From positions 1 to 10,999 of the forward strand of contig JADGJH010001263.1 in the NCBI GenBank assembly GCA_027596945.1: DNA of 10,999 bases, read 5' to 3'. Shown here piece by piece: positions 1 to 8,839 of this stretch. Source of the DNA: Physocladia obscura (taxonomy: Eukaryota; Chytridiomycota; Chytridiomycetes; Chytridiales; Chytriomycetaceae). Every line of letters starts with the position of its first letter. Position 1 is the first letter of the stretch. Made by a program: the position numbers and the translations under genes. The notes below the pieces were generated by a model. That model saw only the letters and a program-made list of their open reading frames with translations, searched no databases and was not told the origin of the DNA.

Positions 1-1757
1 ACCAGTTTTCTAAGGGGAAAATGTCAAAGTGGTGGTAAATGCACTATAAATAGTGAAACCCACAGCAGACTTACAAATATTCACAAAAACTGATAACTTG
101 TAGTCTGACACCTCTTTCCTAAAGGCTTCCAACTCTACTCAACAGATATGATGTATCAACAATAAGTTGGACAGAAAGTTATTGTCCACAGCAAGTTTCT
201 ACAAAAGCTACAAATCTCACTACTATGCTTAATTGGAGTCAATGGTTTACTTGAAACATTCTTGGTTTAAGAAACATTCAACTAACTCAAGTTTTTGGAC
301 TGTTGTACTTTGTTTACAATAGAGTCAAGAGGGATTGTCAAGCAATACCTGAGCTGCACTCTGCTTGGATTATGGGTGGTGCTTGCATTCATTGCAATCC
401 ATCCATGTATATTTTCTGCAATTTCTTAGCTTAGTTCCTTTGTTTCTTCCAGTGTATTGCCTATTTTTTCAATCTAATTGAAATTTTCTTTGGTGTTGTG
501 AAGAAATAGGTTGTTTGCAAACATGGTAACAATCCACAAAAAGATTTTTTTTCTATTTTAAACACATTTTTGCATTTGCTTTATTGAACTTTTGTTTTGA
601 GTTGCAGCCAACATATTTCAGAACTCCAATCAACAAAAAATGCAACAGCTCAACAATTGTTTGCTAGTTTGGAAAGTAATTTGGTAGTTCCAAGTATGGC
701 CTTGGATGTTGGATGATGGTTGAAATGCCAGTTTGACTGCTTAACTTCTTGTATGTTTGGGAATTGGCAACTTTCATTTCATCCAAAGTTTTCAAAGTGT
801 AGTCTCAAGTTTGAAAATTGAAAAGCTATAGCATGTACTCAGATCTTTGTTTTTAGATAAATATATTTGTAAATAAAATATTGCAGGTGATTCAACATGT
901 TGGCAAATTTATACACTTTGTGGATTGTCTATAAGAGACAGTAATAGATTTGATACCACAATGATGGACTCATTTGTGAAATGGTTGTTTATTCAAATCC
1001 TGTAAAGCAACTTCACCAATATCATTCCAATTTCTAGTGCTTGTTGTCATGACAAAATTAATAGAATTTGGGCTTGTGTGGCAATGTAGGAAATAAGATG
1101 AAAATTTTTTCAAAATGATTGTATTGTTTTGTCACAGATAGGGAAATTAATAATTTTGTCACCATTTGCTCTTTTTTAATCTATTTACATAATTTAAAAG
1201 TCAGTCTAGAGGAAGAAACCCAGTATAACTTGTTGCATACCTCTTTGAGCAAACTCCTCATGTTTTACCAAAGAAAATATTTCTGAGGTCCTGACAGTGT
1301 GCTGAAAATTATCAAACAAAGTTGGCATTATTATTTTCGAAATATTCCCAAAAAATACTTTTGGTTCAGAAAAGCAGGTGATTTTTCTTTCAAGGCCATT
1401 TCACAAGTTAACAGTGTCACTTAAAGAAAAAAAATTTTTAATTTGTATAACAAATTATGTGTACAAAAATGATCAAAGCATCTGAAACCAAGATGTCCAG
1501 CCACAATTGTGGAGCACAAACTGTGTATCCAATTAAATGGGGAGAATTTGCAAGGCATTTAAAAGATTTGGCTTGTTAAATACTGCTTCAATTAATTTTG
1601 GAATTGGTCAAACAAATATTCAAGTGCTAGATCATGAAATTTATTCCTGTGCTGCTACTTTTTTGATTCACTTTCAAAATTAGGAACTTGCAGAAACTTG
1701 GGATGGTAACATTCAAAATTCAAAATAACATCTTATTTGCACTAGACTCAATCACTG
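1..1757. other. CpG-depleted AT-rich flank without a recognised gene
   Basis: No open frame of convincing length and no RNA gene was seen here. CpG is almost absent (one, at 1338) while TpG and CpA are common. Reading the minus strand below 1757, short open pieces follow the acidic relic at 1761-2114. One near 1570-1700 reads VPNFESESKK, a stop, then KFHDLALEYLFDQF, and looks like a continuation of the same decayed protein in another frame. A second, near 1445-1560, has no stop for about 39 codons. Neither can be named. Positions 1-1200 show nothing I can interpret. Confidence 0.5.
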
Positions 1758-1760
1758 TCA

Positions 1761-2114
1761 CTTGCCAAACAATAGCATGAATAGAACTGCAAAGAATTTT
1801 GATGGAAATGGAGCAAAAAAGGTATTCAAATCAACTCTGCCATCATTTCCATCATCCTCAACCAAACTATTCCCATCATCTGTATTTCTTTCATCCATTT
1901 CACTATTAATTTGATCTGAATCAATTTGTTCCTCTTCTGCTGGTTGGATATAATGTTGGTTGATGCCATTATTGTTTGCAGTGAATGAAACTGTGATCTC
2001 TATCAGTTCACAAGTGACACTGTTGTTGGTTTTTGAGTTGTAATGCTTTATGTTGCTGTGAGCCTTAAGCTTGATAGTAGTTTTGGGTAGAGAGTTTTTT
2101 ATTTTGGAATGTTT
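1761..2114 (-). pseudogene. Acidic open frame, possible KDZ/Plavaka-like transposase relic
   Basis: This frame runs 118 codons without a stop on the minus strand, which is long for sequence this AT-rich. It is bounded by TGA codons at 2115-2117 and 1758-1760. It begins basic and Ser/Asn-rich, continues through a Glu/Asp-rich centre (QPAEEEQIDSDQ, then NSLVEDDGNDG) and ends with the hydrophobic-aromatic motif FAPFPSKFFAVLFMLLFG. An acidic stretch followed by a 'y-PF-s-k-F-a-L-l-L-l' segment reminds me of the N-terminal part of fungal KDZ/Plavaka transposases, but no DDE residues can be shown. There is no ATG near the start, and three TGA codons interrupt an overlapping frame just upstream (about 2115-2215). 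A chance open frame or a different transposase remains possible. Confidence 0.35.
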
Positions 2115-2117
2115 TCA

Positions 2118-3057
2118 AAAGTCAAAATACAGCCTTCTTGTAGCTTTTTTTCATGCCTAATCAGTCCATTTCAAATTCCCCATGATTTCATTTTGATTGA
2201 TTCATTTCACACTTTGGGGTCTTTTCATTTTTCCTTTTTGCTTTCCAAAATAACAAACTAGTCTTGTACTGTTGCTTCTGCTGTCACAAACTAGTTGTGT
2301 CAGCATGTAATGCAGTCAATATTGAACATGTATGGCTAGTTTGTTCAGCACCATGTTGTCATTGTCAGTGTTTTACAATGTAGCTGCTAAAGGTCTATAT
2401 TGAAAAACAGCTTTATTTTACACATTGCCAATTAGGTTCTTTCTGTCATGGCCACTGACATACTTCAAATCATTGGACCAAGAACTGACAGGTTTGAGTT
2501 GCCTCAATTTGCTTGTTCTTGGCACTGGTGGCTGTAGTTGACCAACTTTGTAACAAAGAAAAAAATTTTCATTTTGAAAAATAATTGATGAAACAAAACA
2601 GTTGGAACCAAAATGTTGCCAATTCTGCACCAGCTAAGATTGCTCCTGCTCTCTACTTTGGTCTACTATGCAAGCCATGTCCTTGTGCAAGATGGTCTAG
2701 GTGAGTGATTGGAGCTATCTTTTACTAATGTTTTTATTTCTTTTTCAAAGGTACAGTCTGTCAAAGCACAGCTCCTGCAAACTGTGGACTGGATCTGCTG
2801 GTGCACCTGGAGGCTGTCACACACAGATTTGTTTGTGTTTTTATTTTAATAAAGCTAATTTTATTTTAAATAAAAATAAAAAGCACAGCAGGTGCAGCTT
2901 GCTCCATTGCCTGATGGATCTCTGCATGCTATGCACATCAACACTGCCTCCTGTGGATGACTTGTTGATGTCTTGTGGCCCATTTTGCACTGTTGTGGTA
3001 TGTTTTGCTGCAACTGTTTGTTTTTTGTTGTCTGAAAAATTTACTGGGCAATTTGAA
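2118..3057. other. No supported gene; CpG-free intergenic or decayed sequence
   Basis: Open frames of 70 codons (minus, 2418-2630) and 120 codons (plus, 2701-3063) exist, but neither shows a recognisable motif. The plus-strand one crosses an almost pure A/T block (about 2836-2880) that encodes low-complexity Lys/Asn/Phe residues. That block starts with GT and ends with AG, so it could be an intron in a decayed gene, but neither side reads as a known protein. I regard both open frames as probable chance. Confidence 0.4.
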
Positions 3058-3180
3058 AAATAATAAAAAATAATAAAAACAATTTATTTATTTTATTTAT
3101 TTATTTAATTTGGACCAAAATAATAATGATAAAATATTTTTTATTTATTTCTTATTTTTGCTTATATTACTTGTTTTATT
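3058..3180. repeat. AT-rich low-complexity tract (TTTA/TAAA-like)
   Basis: The stretch is nearly all A and T, with repeated TTTA/TTTATT units on the plus strand preceded by AATAA-rich sequence. It may be simple low-complexity DNA or the worn tail of a retroelement. No target-site duplication or element body was found to decide this. Confidence 0.7.
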
Positions 3181-4605
3181 ACAGTAACTCTCATCACAGA
3201 GTCACCAAAACTTCAACAACTGTCTATGTAACCATGTGATGGTGATCCTATATTACTGTCATTGAGACCCTGAGAAGATTGCATTGCAAGTTAGGCATGT
3301 ACAATAATTGCTCATTTCAGGTAATATGTTTATTTGTGACATGTTTTGATTCATTTACTCTTGGTAAATTGCATTAATTTGTGAAAGTGCCTGCAAATAA
3401 TTTTTTAAATTCAAATGGCATGGGATCAATTCACTGATTCACAGTCAAATTACCATGTGCCTCCATCATTTTGAAGCAGCCAGAATATTGATTCAAGTGC
3501 TATTTCAGACAATCTGTAAACAATTCAAAAAGATCAGCAATCACTACAAGTCAGTCAGCAAAAATTAATTGCAACATTAGAGACACATTTTCAAGAAATA
3601 ACACAAAATTTACTTAACAAGTCCAATCATCAATATGAACACTGACTGTACAGTCTGATACTCTTTTGAATGCAATAAAAGCTAACATCATCAACAAATT
3701 CAAAGTCATTTATTTCACTCCAACTATTTCAAGATATCCTGGAAATTTACTTGCAAAAGCTATATGGGTCAACAGTTTTTTTTCTTTTTTTTTTAAAAAT
3801 GTTTTTAGTTATATTTGCAACCAGCATATAGATGCAGCTCTTCACCGATCCCAGTCAAAATTGTAAAATACCATGGTTTGCACATGTTATAATACAGTTT
3901 GCAATTTATTTATGAAAATGGTGATTTGGTTATACTATTTGATTATTTATTTACTAAATATTATAACAGTTTAAAGGTGGAAAGGATTGTTGCTCTGCTA
4001 ATATCACACTTGTCAAGTATGCAACATTCTTATTTGGACCACAGGTGGAATTAAGTGACACACTGTTAACCTGTGCTGCTTTGTTGGTAATGTCTATTAC
4101 TCTATTTCAAATGCATGCTATTAATTTCTGTTATAATAGTTAAGGAACTTCTGACAGACTTTTAGGACTGCTTTTTCAGAAAGTTGTGATTGAAATGGAT
4201 TGAATTTCAAAATTTGCAGATGCTGAGTTGGCTGTTGAATTGAATGCAATCAGAGAAAGTGATGAACAAAATTTATTGTTGATACCCCAATGGATGATTC
4301 AGAATTCATTTTTTAATTTTTTTTTTGCTGGAATAAAAACATGTATTTTCTTCATAATATTTATTATTGACTATTTAAAAATAAATAACTTGCAATTAGT
4401 GCTTATAAATATAAAATTAGAGCTGTCCATTAGAATCATGGTTTTGCACTCTGCCAGTTTTTTTTTCAATAATCAGCCAATGCACTGGACAAGTGAATGA
4501 TTTCCTATGGACAGTTATATTCTTTACACCAGCCAATTACCAGATTGTAGCCTGGCATACAGAAAATTGGCAAGATATTTGATTGATTTTTCATGATATT
4601 TCCAG
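3181..4605. other. CpG-depleted region with scattered open fragments
   Basis: Several short plus-strand pieces look coding-like but cannot be joined with confidence. One (3520-3642) is Gln/Leu-rich and might form a short coiled coil. A second (about 3650-3770) reads NAIKANIINKFKVIYFTPT and onward. A third (about 3970-4085) reads FKGGKDCCSANITLVKYATF and onward. A fourth (about 4220-4310) reads AELAVELNAIRESDEQNLLL and onward, after a pyrimidine-poor TTTGCAG acceptor. They share the orientation of the better supported stretch at 4606-5070 and could be earlier exons of the same decayed gene. Confidence 0.3.
3520..3642 (+). pseudogene. Short Gln/Leu-rich open fragment, possible coiled coil
   Basis: This 41-codon open frame lies between TAA (3517-3519) and TGA (3643-3645). 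It contains QKDQQSLQVSQQKLIATLE and then FQEITQNLLNK, with hydrophobic residues spaced roughly as in a short amphipathic helix. No start codon lies inside it and no family was recognised. It may be a remnant of a retroelement gag or of an ordinary gene, or it may be chance. Confidence 0.2.
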
Positions 4606-5070
4606 TCTAATTTCTGTTAAAATTCTGGCCAACAGTAAATTTGGGGTGTTTGTTGGACAGAATGCAAACAAGTAAGTTTAAAAAATTTAAACATAGTTTT
4701 ACTGATGTGAATTTAGGTATTATCAGTATAATTGCTTTCATTGCATAGCAAATTTCATTTGTGCCAAGAACTTGCTTAGATGCCAAATTAAACAATTGGT
4801 TATTCCAATCAATAAGCTAGCAATTGAGAAGATGAGCAAGTGCCTGATTGGTGTTGCAAGTATGGCCAATCAAAACATTGATATCCAAAGTATGCTGTTA
4901 CAGAATTTTGAGATTCAAGTAAGTTCTCCAATAGTTGGCAGTACGGAAACTTACCTGTTTTAAAGCTTAGGCTCCAAACATTCCCTGCATTGGTAGCAGA
5001 GCTTTTGATTGGGAACCAATACAAAGTAATATTTCCAGCACTTTGCAAGTCAAAGGCTTGGTCTCTTTGA
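4606..5070 (+). pseudogene. Probable multi-exon gene relic with two micro-introns (unknown product)
   Basis: Removing two candidate introns gives a continuous reading frame. Exon 4606-4671 follows a TTTCCAG acceptor and reads SVKILANSKFGVFVGQNAN. A 45 bp intron (4672-4716, GTAAGT to TTTAG) follows. Exon 4717-4918 reads YYQYNCFHCIANFICAKNLL and later INKLAIEKMSKCLIGVASM. A second intron starts with GTAAGT at 4919 and ends either at 4965 (47 bp, AAAG) or at 4970 (52 bp, TTAG). The first choice leads to LQTFPALVAELLIGNQYK and a TGA at 5068-5070. The second leads to a different open frame starting APNIPCIGSRAFDW. Both GTAAGT donors are perfect consensus and the first splice preserves frame exactly. 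The protein family is unknown to me. Exons further upstream are unclear, so the start is missing. It lies in the CpG-poor flank and may be a dead gene, a transposon gene or, less likely, an active one. Confidence 0.4.
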
Positions 5071-5372
5071 TGGTGATAATAATTGACTTGCTGTCATTGT
5101 GGTGTGAGTGGGTGAGTGAAGTGTGATTACCAGCTCAAGCTAAATCACAAGAAGGCTGTGGTGAAGGAGTGTGTTTGATCAGTAGTTTGTAACATGTAAA
5201 GCCAACAGCCTTTTGTTATTTTTTATTTCAAAGAATTATTTTTAATTTGGAATTTATTCCAAAAAAAAGAATATGTGGCTTTAATGACTCACTTTGTATC
5301 ATTTCATTATCAAGAATGAATACCACATAAAAATTGTATGCAGAATGGAATTCTTTTGGAATTAAATTCCTG
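5071..5372. other. No gene seen; edge of the CpG-poor flank
   Basis: Nothing coding is supported here. The sequence becomes CpG-containing abruptly at 5373. A 75-codon plus-strand open frame across the boundary (5334-5561) is rich in Phe, Leu and Ile and has no recognisable motif, so I treat it as chance. Confidence 0.4.
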
Positions 5373-5774
5373 CGAAATGTATTTTTCCCAATTTCTGAGC
5401 CCAACTATTTCTTGTTCTTCATGGGTACGCTGGATTTCAGTGCGTTGATATTGTTACAGAATATTTGGCTGCGTTTTTACATTATTCTCATTGGATGCAA
5501 GCACCCCTCATCTTTACTACTTTTACAAAAAAGTGAGTGCGGCTATGTTTGGTGTTTCTAAAGATCTGTTGAACGTGTTTCGCAATCAAACGTGATTCTT
5601 GTCACCACAGGCTTGCTGACCTAAAAAATTTCAGTTCACAGTGAAACAGATTCATAATTTACGTACCATTTAGATTGTTAGTGGGAGGAAATTAAATATG
5701 ACTTGCCTGAAACAACTTTTTTAATTAGGCGAAACTAAACAACTCGATAAAATAAAGTTGTAACGAGTAGAATT

Positions 5775-5792
5775 TTATTATTATTATTATTA
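5775..5792 (+). repeat. (TTA)6 microsatellite
   Basis: Six tandem TTA units lie in the upstream region of the first gene. They are followed by an ATTATT-complementary CAACAATAATAAT-like stretch that could pair into a weak hairpin. Confidence 0.85.
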
Positions 5793-5872
5793 CAACAATA
5801 ATCAATATTGCCTGGAAAAGGATTGGCAGTTTTTACATATTTGAACAAATGTATATTCTTGTATCTGTGTTT

Positions 5873-5884
5873 AATATATATATA
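5873..5884 (+). repeat. Short (TA)n dinucleotide tract
   Basis: About six TA units in an AT-rich part of the upstream region of the three-exon gene. It is simple sequence with no further inference. Confidence 0.75.
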
Positions 5885-5901
5885 TGCTTTGGAAACAAAT
5901 A

Positions 5902-5908
5902 TATAAAA
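5902..5908 (+). promoter_or_regulatory. TATA-like element upstream of the three-exon gene
   Basis: TATAAAA lies about 207 bp before the chosen ATG at 6115 and inside the CpG island. The region is AT-rich, so such a match is easily met by chance. Without a mapped transcript start it is only a candidate. Confidence 0.25.
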
Positions 5909-6114
5909 TTGCTGTAGATGAAAAAGTTAAGTAAAAAAAGGTAACAAGGATCAAAGAGATTCTAGAATGACTCATATTTACTCAAACAGCTCCACTGAAT
6001 CCGCCGATTTACTTTCATCTTTCAGTCTTCCCTGTGGAAATCAAAAAAATTTTCCTATCGTCTTCTCATCATAAATTCATTGATCGTCAAAAACGGTGTA
6101 CTTTGAAAAGAGTA

Positions 6115-7725
6115 ATGACAATGCAACCAGACGGCGGAATTCACTCACAAACGCACGTCGGCGAAAATATTGGCTGCCAAACAGAGTTTCAGAGCAATCA
6201 GGCTTTGGAATTCGGTGCCCGTTTTGAGATCGCAAATCGGAACAACTTGACGGTGGATGAAGGATTTGCGGCAAGAGCAGCCGAAATCAAAGCAGAGGTT
6301 CGCACTTTTCGCTTATTTTTTTAGTTCAAGAATAGTTCGTCGCTAAACAACAAACGCGCAGCTTGCCAGTCAGCTCCATCTTGTTGCGCATTCGCATGTT
6401 TTGCATCTCGATTGCAATGCGCAAAATGCGACGTGTTTCGGTGCGCCGATCGATCGCCGCAAAGCCACCCCCGCTGCCGCAGCTACCCCGGCGAACGGTG
6501 CTTCAGTGGCCACCCAAGGCCAAGTTCAACTCCCGCCATCTCCAAATCTAAGAGATCAAAACGATTCGAAGGAACCTCAAACTATTCGCAAGTCTTACAC
6601 CATCGAAATGAAAATAAAAGTTGCCGAGCGTGCATTGGAAAAAGGCAGAAATATGGCCGCAAAAGAGTTTGGTCTAAACGGAAGCATGGTTGGACGGGTG
6701 AGTCATTTTCCATCTCCATTACTTAACACCTAATCACTTCTGAAAACAAGTGGATGAGATCTATTGATACTATGAAAAATACTGTTGCATGTGGGGCTTT
6801 CGATGTTACTGCGTCACCTTCGGGTATTTCCCCGTCTCTTTCAGGCGCTTTTGCTGGCTTTCCCGCAATTCAAAAACGCCGTCGCTTGCCTGACGGAATA
6901 TCAATGGTCTCTGGGGGGCGGCGCAGACGTTCTAATCCCGAAGCTGTGCGTCGATCGTCTTTTTCACAAGATCGTAATAATTCTCGAGACTCAAATGAGA
7001 ATTATAATGCGATTCCCATTCGATTTAATTCTAACACTCCACAAATCGATATTTCTGGTTCATTTACAAACCAAAAAAGCGACCTTGTTAATTCGTCTCA
7101 GCCTTTTTTTGAATCGGCGATGCCTCGTGCTCGATTACTTTCTGTTGATAGTCTGTTTTCCATCCCTTTTCATAGTCGAAATCAAGAAATTATCAACGCA
7201 GCGGCGGCTTCGTCGGGATTTGAAACGACCAAGCAATTTTCAACCAATTATTTTCACAGCAACGCTACATCGCAGGGTAATTCCACGTTTATTGCTTCTT
7301 ATCCGCAAGATCTACGCAATCAAAATGAGACGGGTTATTGCCAGCAGCAAGCAACTACCGAATACACTCATAATCCTCTCAATGCATTCAATAATAACAG
7401 TCAACAATCATCAGCCAGCATGTTTTTTCAACCGCAACATCAACAGCATCTCCAGCTCCACCAAGCCTACCAGCAAGAGCAGGCACGGAGTTATAATTAC
7501 TACCCCCAAACGCCACCTCAGTCGTACTTTTATATCCCAGCACAGCAGCAACATTACTCGCATAAGGATCAATCGACTTATTCACATTATAGCATTCAGC
7601 ATCAAATAGAGGCACCGCAGCGCCATGAATTGGCAAGTGGTCAAAGCATGCAAAACTCATTGGCAACACATTCTTCTGTGGTGGGTGATTTCCATTATCC
7701 AAATCCAGCTAATACCTTCTTTTGA
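6115..7725 (+). CDS. Probable DNA-binding protein with Brinker/CENP-B-like helix-turn-helix, three exons
   Basis: The proposed coding exons are 6115-6297, 6362-6697 and 6751-7725, giving about 497 residues. Residues 137-175 hold RKSYTIEMKIKVAERALEKG followed by NMAAKEFGL and GRW. This has the typical order of the short HTH found in Brinker-type, psq-like and CENP-B N-terminal domains: S/Y-T, a first helix, A-A--FG, then a recognition helix ending in R-W. Basic clusters (KRRR near 214, RRRR near 230) could be nuclear signals. Residues about 370-470 are rich in Gln, His, Tyr and Ser, a disordered composition common in transcription regulators. No transposase DDE domain follows, so a regulator is likelier than a transposon protein. 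Both introns are phase 0 and keep frame. The first intron's acceptor is less certain, since CAG at 6373 also keeps frame. ATG 6115 is followed by ATG 6121, and either could start. Codons and CpG are normal, unlike the flanks. The DNA target is unknown. Confidence 0.72.
6298..6361 (+). other. Intron 1 of the HTH gene (64 bp)
   Basis: GTTCGC follows GAG of the first open frame, and GCGCAG precedes the second. The second frame has a stop (TAA, 6344-6346) just upstream, so a junction is needed. The splice is phase 0. A second acceptor, GTCAG ending at 6373, would remove four residues (LASQ) and also stay in frame. Confidence 0.5.
6698..6750 (+). other. Intron 2 of the HTH gene (53 bp)
   Basis: A strong GTGAGT donor and an ACAAG acceptor sit in phase 0. 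Removing the intron joins Gly-Arg to Trp-Met at the end of the HTH recognition helix, which restores the expected R-W ending. This makes the junction convincing. The splice falls inside the DNA-binding motif. Confidence 0.8.
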
Positions 7726-7873
7726 AAAAAATTTGATTTTTCCAGTTGATGGAGTAATTTTTCCACAGAAATTTTCATATAGGAGGGCATTCCCCCCCCC
7801 ATTTTCAATATTTGCAATGATCATCCTTTTTGTTTTTTTTACCATCTTACTGGTTTCTGGTTTGCACCAATGA

Positions 7874-7879
7874 AATAAA
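7874..7879 (+). terminator. AATAAA, likely poly(A) signal of the HTH gene
   Basis: AATAAA lies about 150 bp after the TGA at 7723-7725 and only 41 bp before the ATG of the next gene. If used, cleavage of the first transcript would occur inside the 5' leader or promoter of the second gene. A run of nine C at 7792-7800 also lies in this short spacer. Confidence 0.45.
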
Positions 7880-7919
7880 CATCAGTTTCTCACTAAGAAT
7901 TAATTTGGAGAGAAAAAAA

Positions 7920-8331
7920 ATGACGCCAATTTCAAGTGCAACCCAAACACAAATGCTTCGTGCAATTCGCTCAACCGTTGCAGCTCGTCATCTGAGCTAC
8001 TTCCGCGCACAATCGCGAAGTATTTCTTCGTCATCGCAACCGACCACACCTTCGAAACCAGCAGATCCATCAGAACCGTTACGAAACACAAAACGACAAA
8101 GGGGTCCGATGGCGGGGTTTTCGCCAGAAGAAATTAAACAAATTAAGCGAGATATTGAAACAGAGGGTAAACGCACTTTTTCGTACGCGTTAAGTGCAAC
8201 CTTCCTTTTATTTCATTTTTATTTTTTGTTGCTGGTTGTTATCTTGAGCTTAACTTTTTTATTTCAGATACGCGATTATTGCAGGTGGAATGGCAGTGGT
8301 TTTGACATTCGTATATGTGAATCATAGTTGA
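7920..8331 (+). CDS. Small probable mitochondrial single-pass membrane protein, two exons
   Basis: The first exon starts at ATG 7920 after an A-rich leader. Its first 48 residues contain no Asp or Glu but several Arg, Ser and Ala (MLRAIRSTVAARHL, then FRAQSRSISSSS), which is typical of a mitochondrial presequence. A Pro/Ser linker follows, then the charged helix FSPEEIKQIKRDIETEGKR near residues 70-85. After splicing, the C-terminus is YAIIAGGMAVVLTFVYV, a likely membrane span ending in Asn-His-Ser. The total is about 108 residues if the intron is 8183-8267. The small size, presequence and one C-terminal anchor fit an inner-membrane accessory or assembly factor, but I recognise no specific family. 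The exact donor is uncertain, because three GT sites (8183, 8189, 8195) keep the same downstream frame. It is co-oriented with the HTH gene and starts 194 bp after it. Confidence 0.65.
8183..8267 (+). other. Intron of the small membrane-protein gene (donor ambiguous)
   Basis: The acceptor TTTATTTCAG at 8267 has a strong pyrimidine tract. The downstream frame with a clear hydrophobic helix needs a phase-2 donor. GTACGC (8183), GTTAAG (8189) and GTGCAA (8195) all satisfy this and differ only by residues Tyr-Ala or Leu-Arg. GTAAAC at 8167 looks good by itself but gives the helix only if the TGCAG at 8284 is used instead, which would shorten the span. Confidence 0.55.
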
Positions 8332-8368
8332 TGGTTTTTTTTTTGGTATTGTGAAATGAGTGTATTTA

Positions 8369-8719
8369 TTAAACCAAACAAATGTTTTGTAATCCGAACA
8401 GCACACAAATTAGTTTATTGAATAAAAAACAACAACTGATGCATTGAATTGACACACACTCTACCACTATAATTAAAGTGTAGGAGGAAGACTCAGTGTT
8501 GAAAGTTACATCAATTACAATGAAATCTTGATGGAGGTTTGTGAAATTTTCATCCCAGTTTGGATTACAGATTGCAATAGTATCAACACACTCATCCTCT
8601 ATTACAGTAATATTAAATATTTGTTTTTGGACTTTTTCCTGCAGCATGTACAACTGTTTCATCTTCTCAGCATCATTGTGCCCACATGACTGAAGCCTGC
8701 TGTCATCAAGTAAACCCAA
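8369..8719 (-). pseudogene. MULE-like transposase fragment
   Basis: A 116-codon minus-strand open frame contains NPNWDENFTNLHQDFIVIDV followed by TFNTESSSYTLIIVV. The order 'P-W-----l----vliiD-Tf-T-----pLl-iv' matches the start of the catalytic domain of MULE-type transposases, where the Asp is the first residue of the DDE triad. Upstream residues (KMKQLYMLQEKVQKQ) are helical. Downstream of the motif the sequence becomes Cys/Phe/Leu-rich and loses similarity, and no second catalytic Asp or zinc finger follows, so this is a truncated relic. It begins within about 40 bp of the end of the small membrane-protein gene. The match is from memory of the family pattern and may be coincidental. Confidence 0.4.
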
Positions 8720-8839
8720 AGAACAGTATCATTTATTTCTGCTCCAAAGTATGATTCAAGCTTGTGAAATTGAAGGTATTTGTGCTGTTGCTAGTATCCA
8801 TGCCAATTTTTATTGAACTGTTACTGTTATTGCAAAGCT

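Larger units (their letters stand above)
5373..8396. other. CpG-preserved island containing both intact genes
   Basis: CpG dinucleotides appear at normal density from 5373 (TGCGAA) to 8395 (TCCGAA) and are almost absent on both sides. The segment 6421-6480 alone has ten, against three in all of 1-5372 and two in 8397-10999. The island contains both probable functional genes, the upstream region of the first, and short 3' sequence after the second. It most likely marks an unmethylated or selected gene block inside a methylated, repeat-derived neighbourhood. Confidence 0.85.

Noticed and set aside
2701..3063. 120-codon plus-strand open frame with hydrophobic and Cys-rich stretches
   Set aside because: It runs through an A/T-only block, shows no motif and has no sensible start context, so chance is likelier than a gene.
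4809..5048. Minus-strand 79-codon frame
   Set aside because: It overlaps the plus-strand exon relics, which have consensus splice sites. The minus-strand reading has no motif.
5334..5561. 75-codon Phe/Leu-rich plus-strand frame across the left CpG boundary
   Set aside because: The composition is that of AT-rich random translation and no family feature is visible.
6785..7609. 274-codon frame overlapping the last exon of the HTH gene
   Set aside because: It is a shadow of the true frame. The true frame continues the HTH across a clean phase-0 splice and has the Gln/His-rich composition of a regulator.
7388..7702. Minus-strand frame opposite the Gln-rich tail
   Set aside because: CAG/CAA repeats read as open Leu/Val/Cys/Trp frames on the other strand. 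No motif or independent support was found.
8335..8344. Run of ten T after the small gene, as the poly(A) tail of a minus-strand retroelement
   Set aside because: CpG-bearing host-like sequence continues to 8395 and no target-site duplication was found, so a simple T tract in the 3' untranslated region is the plainer reading.
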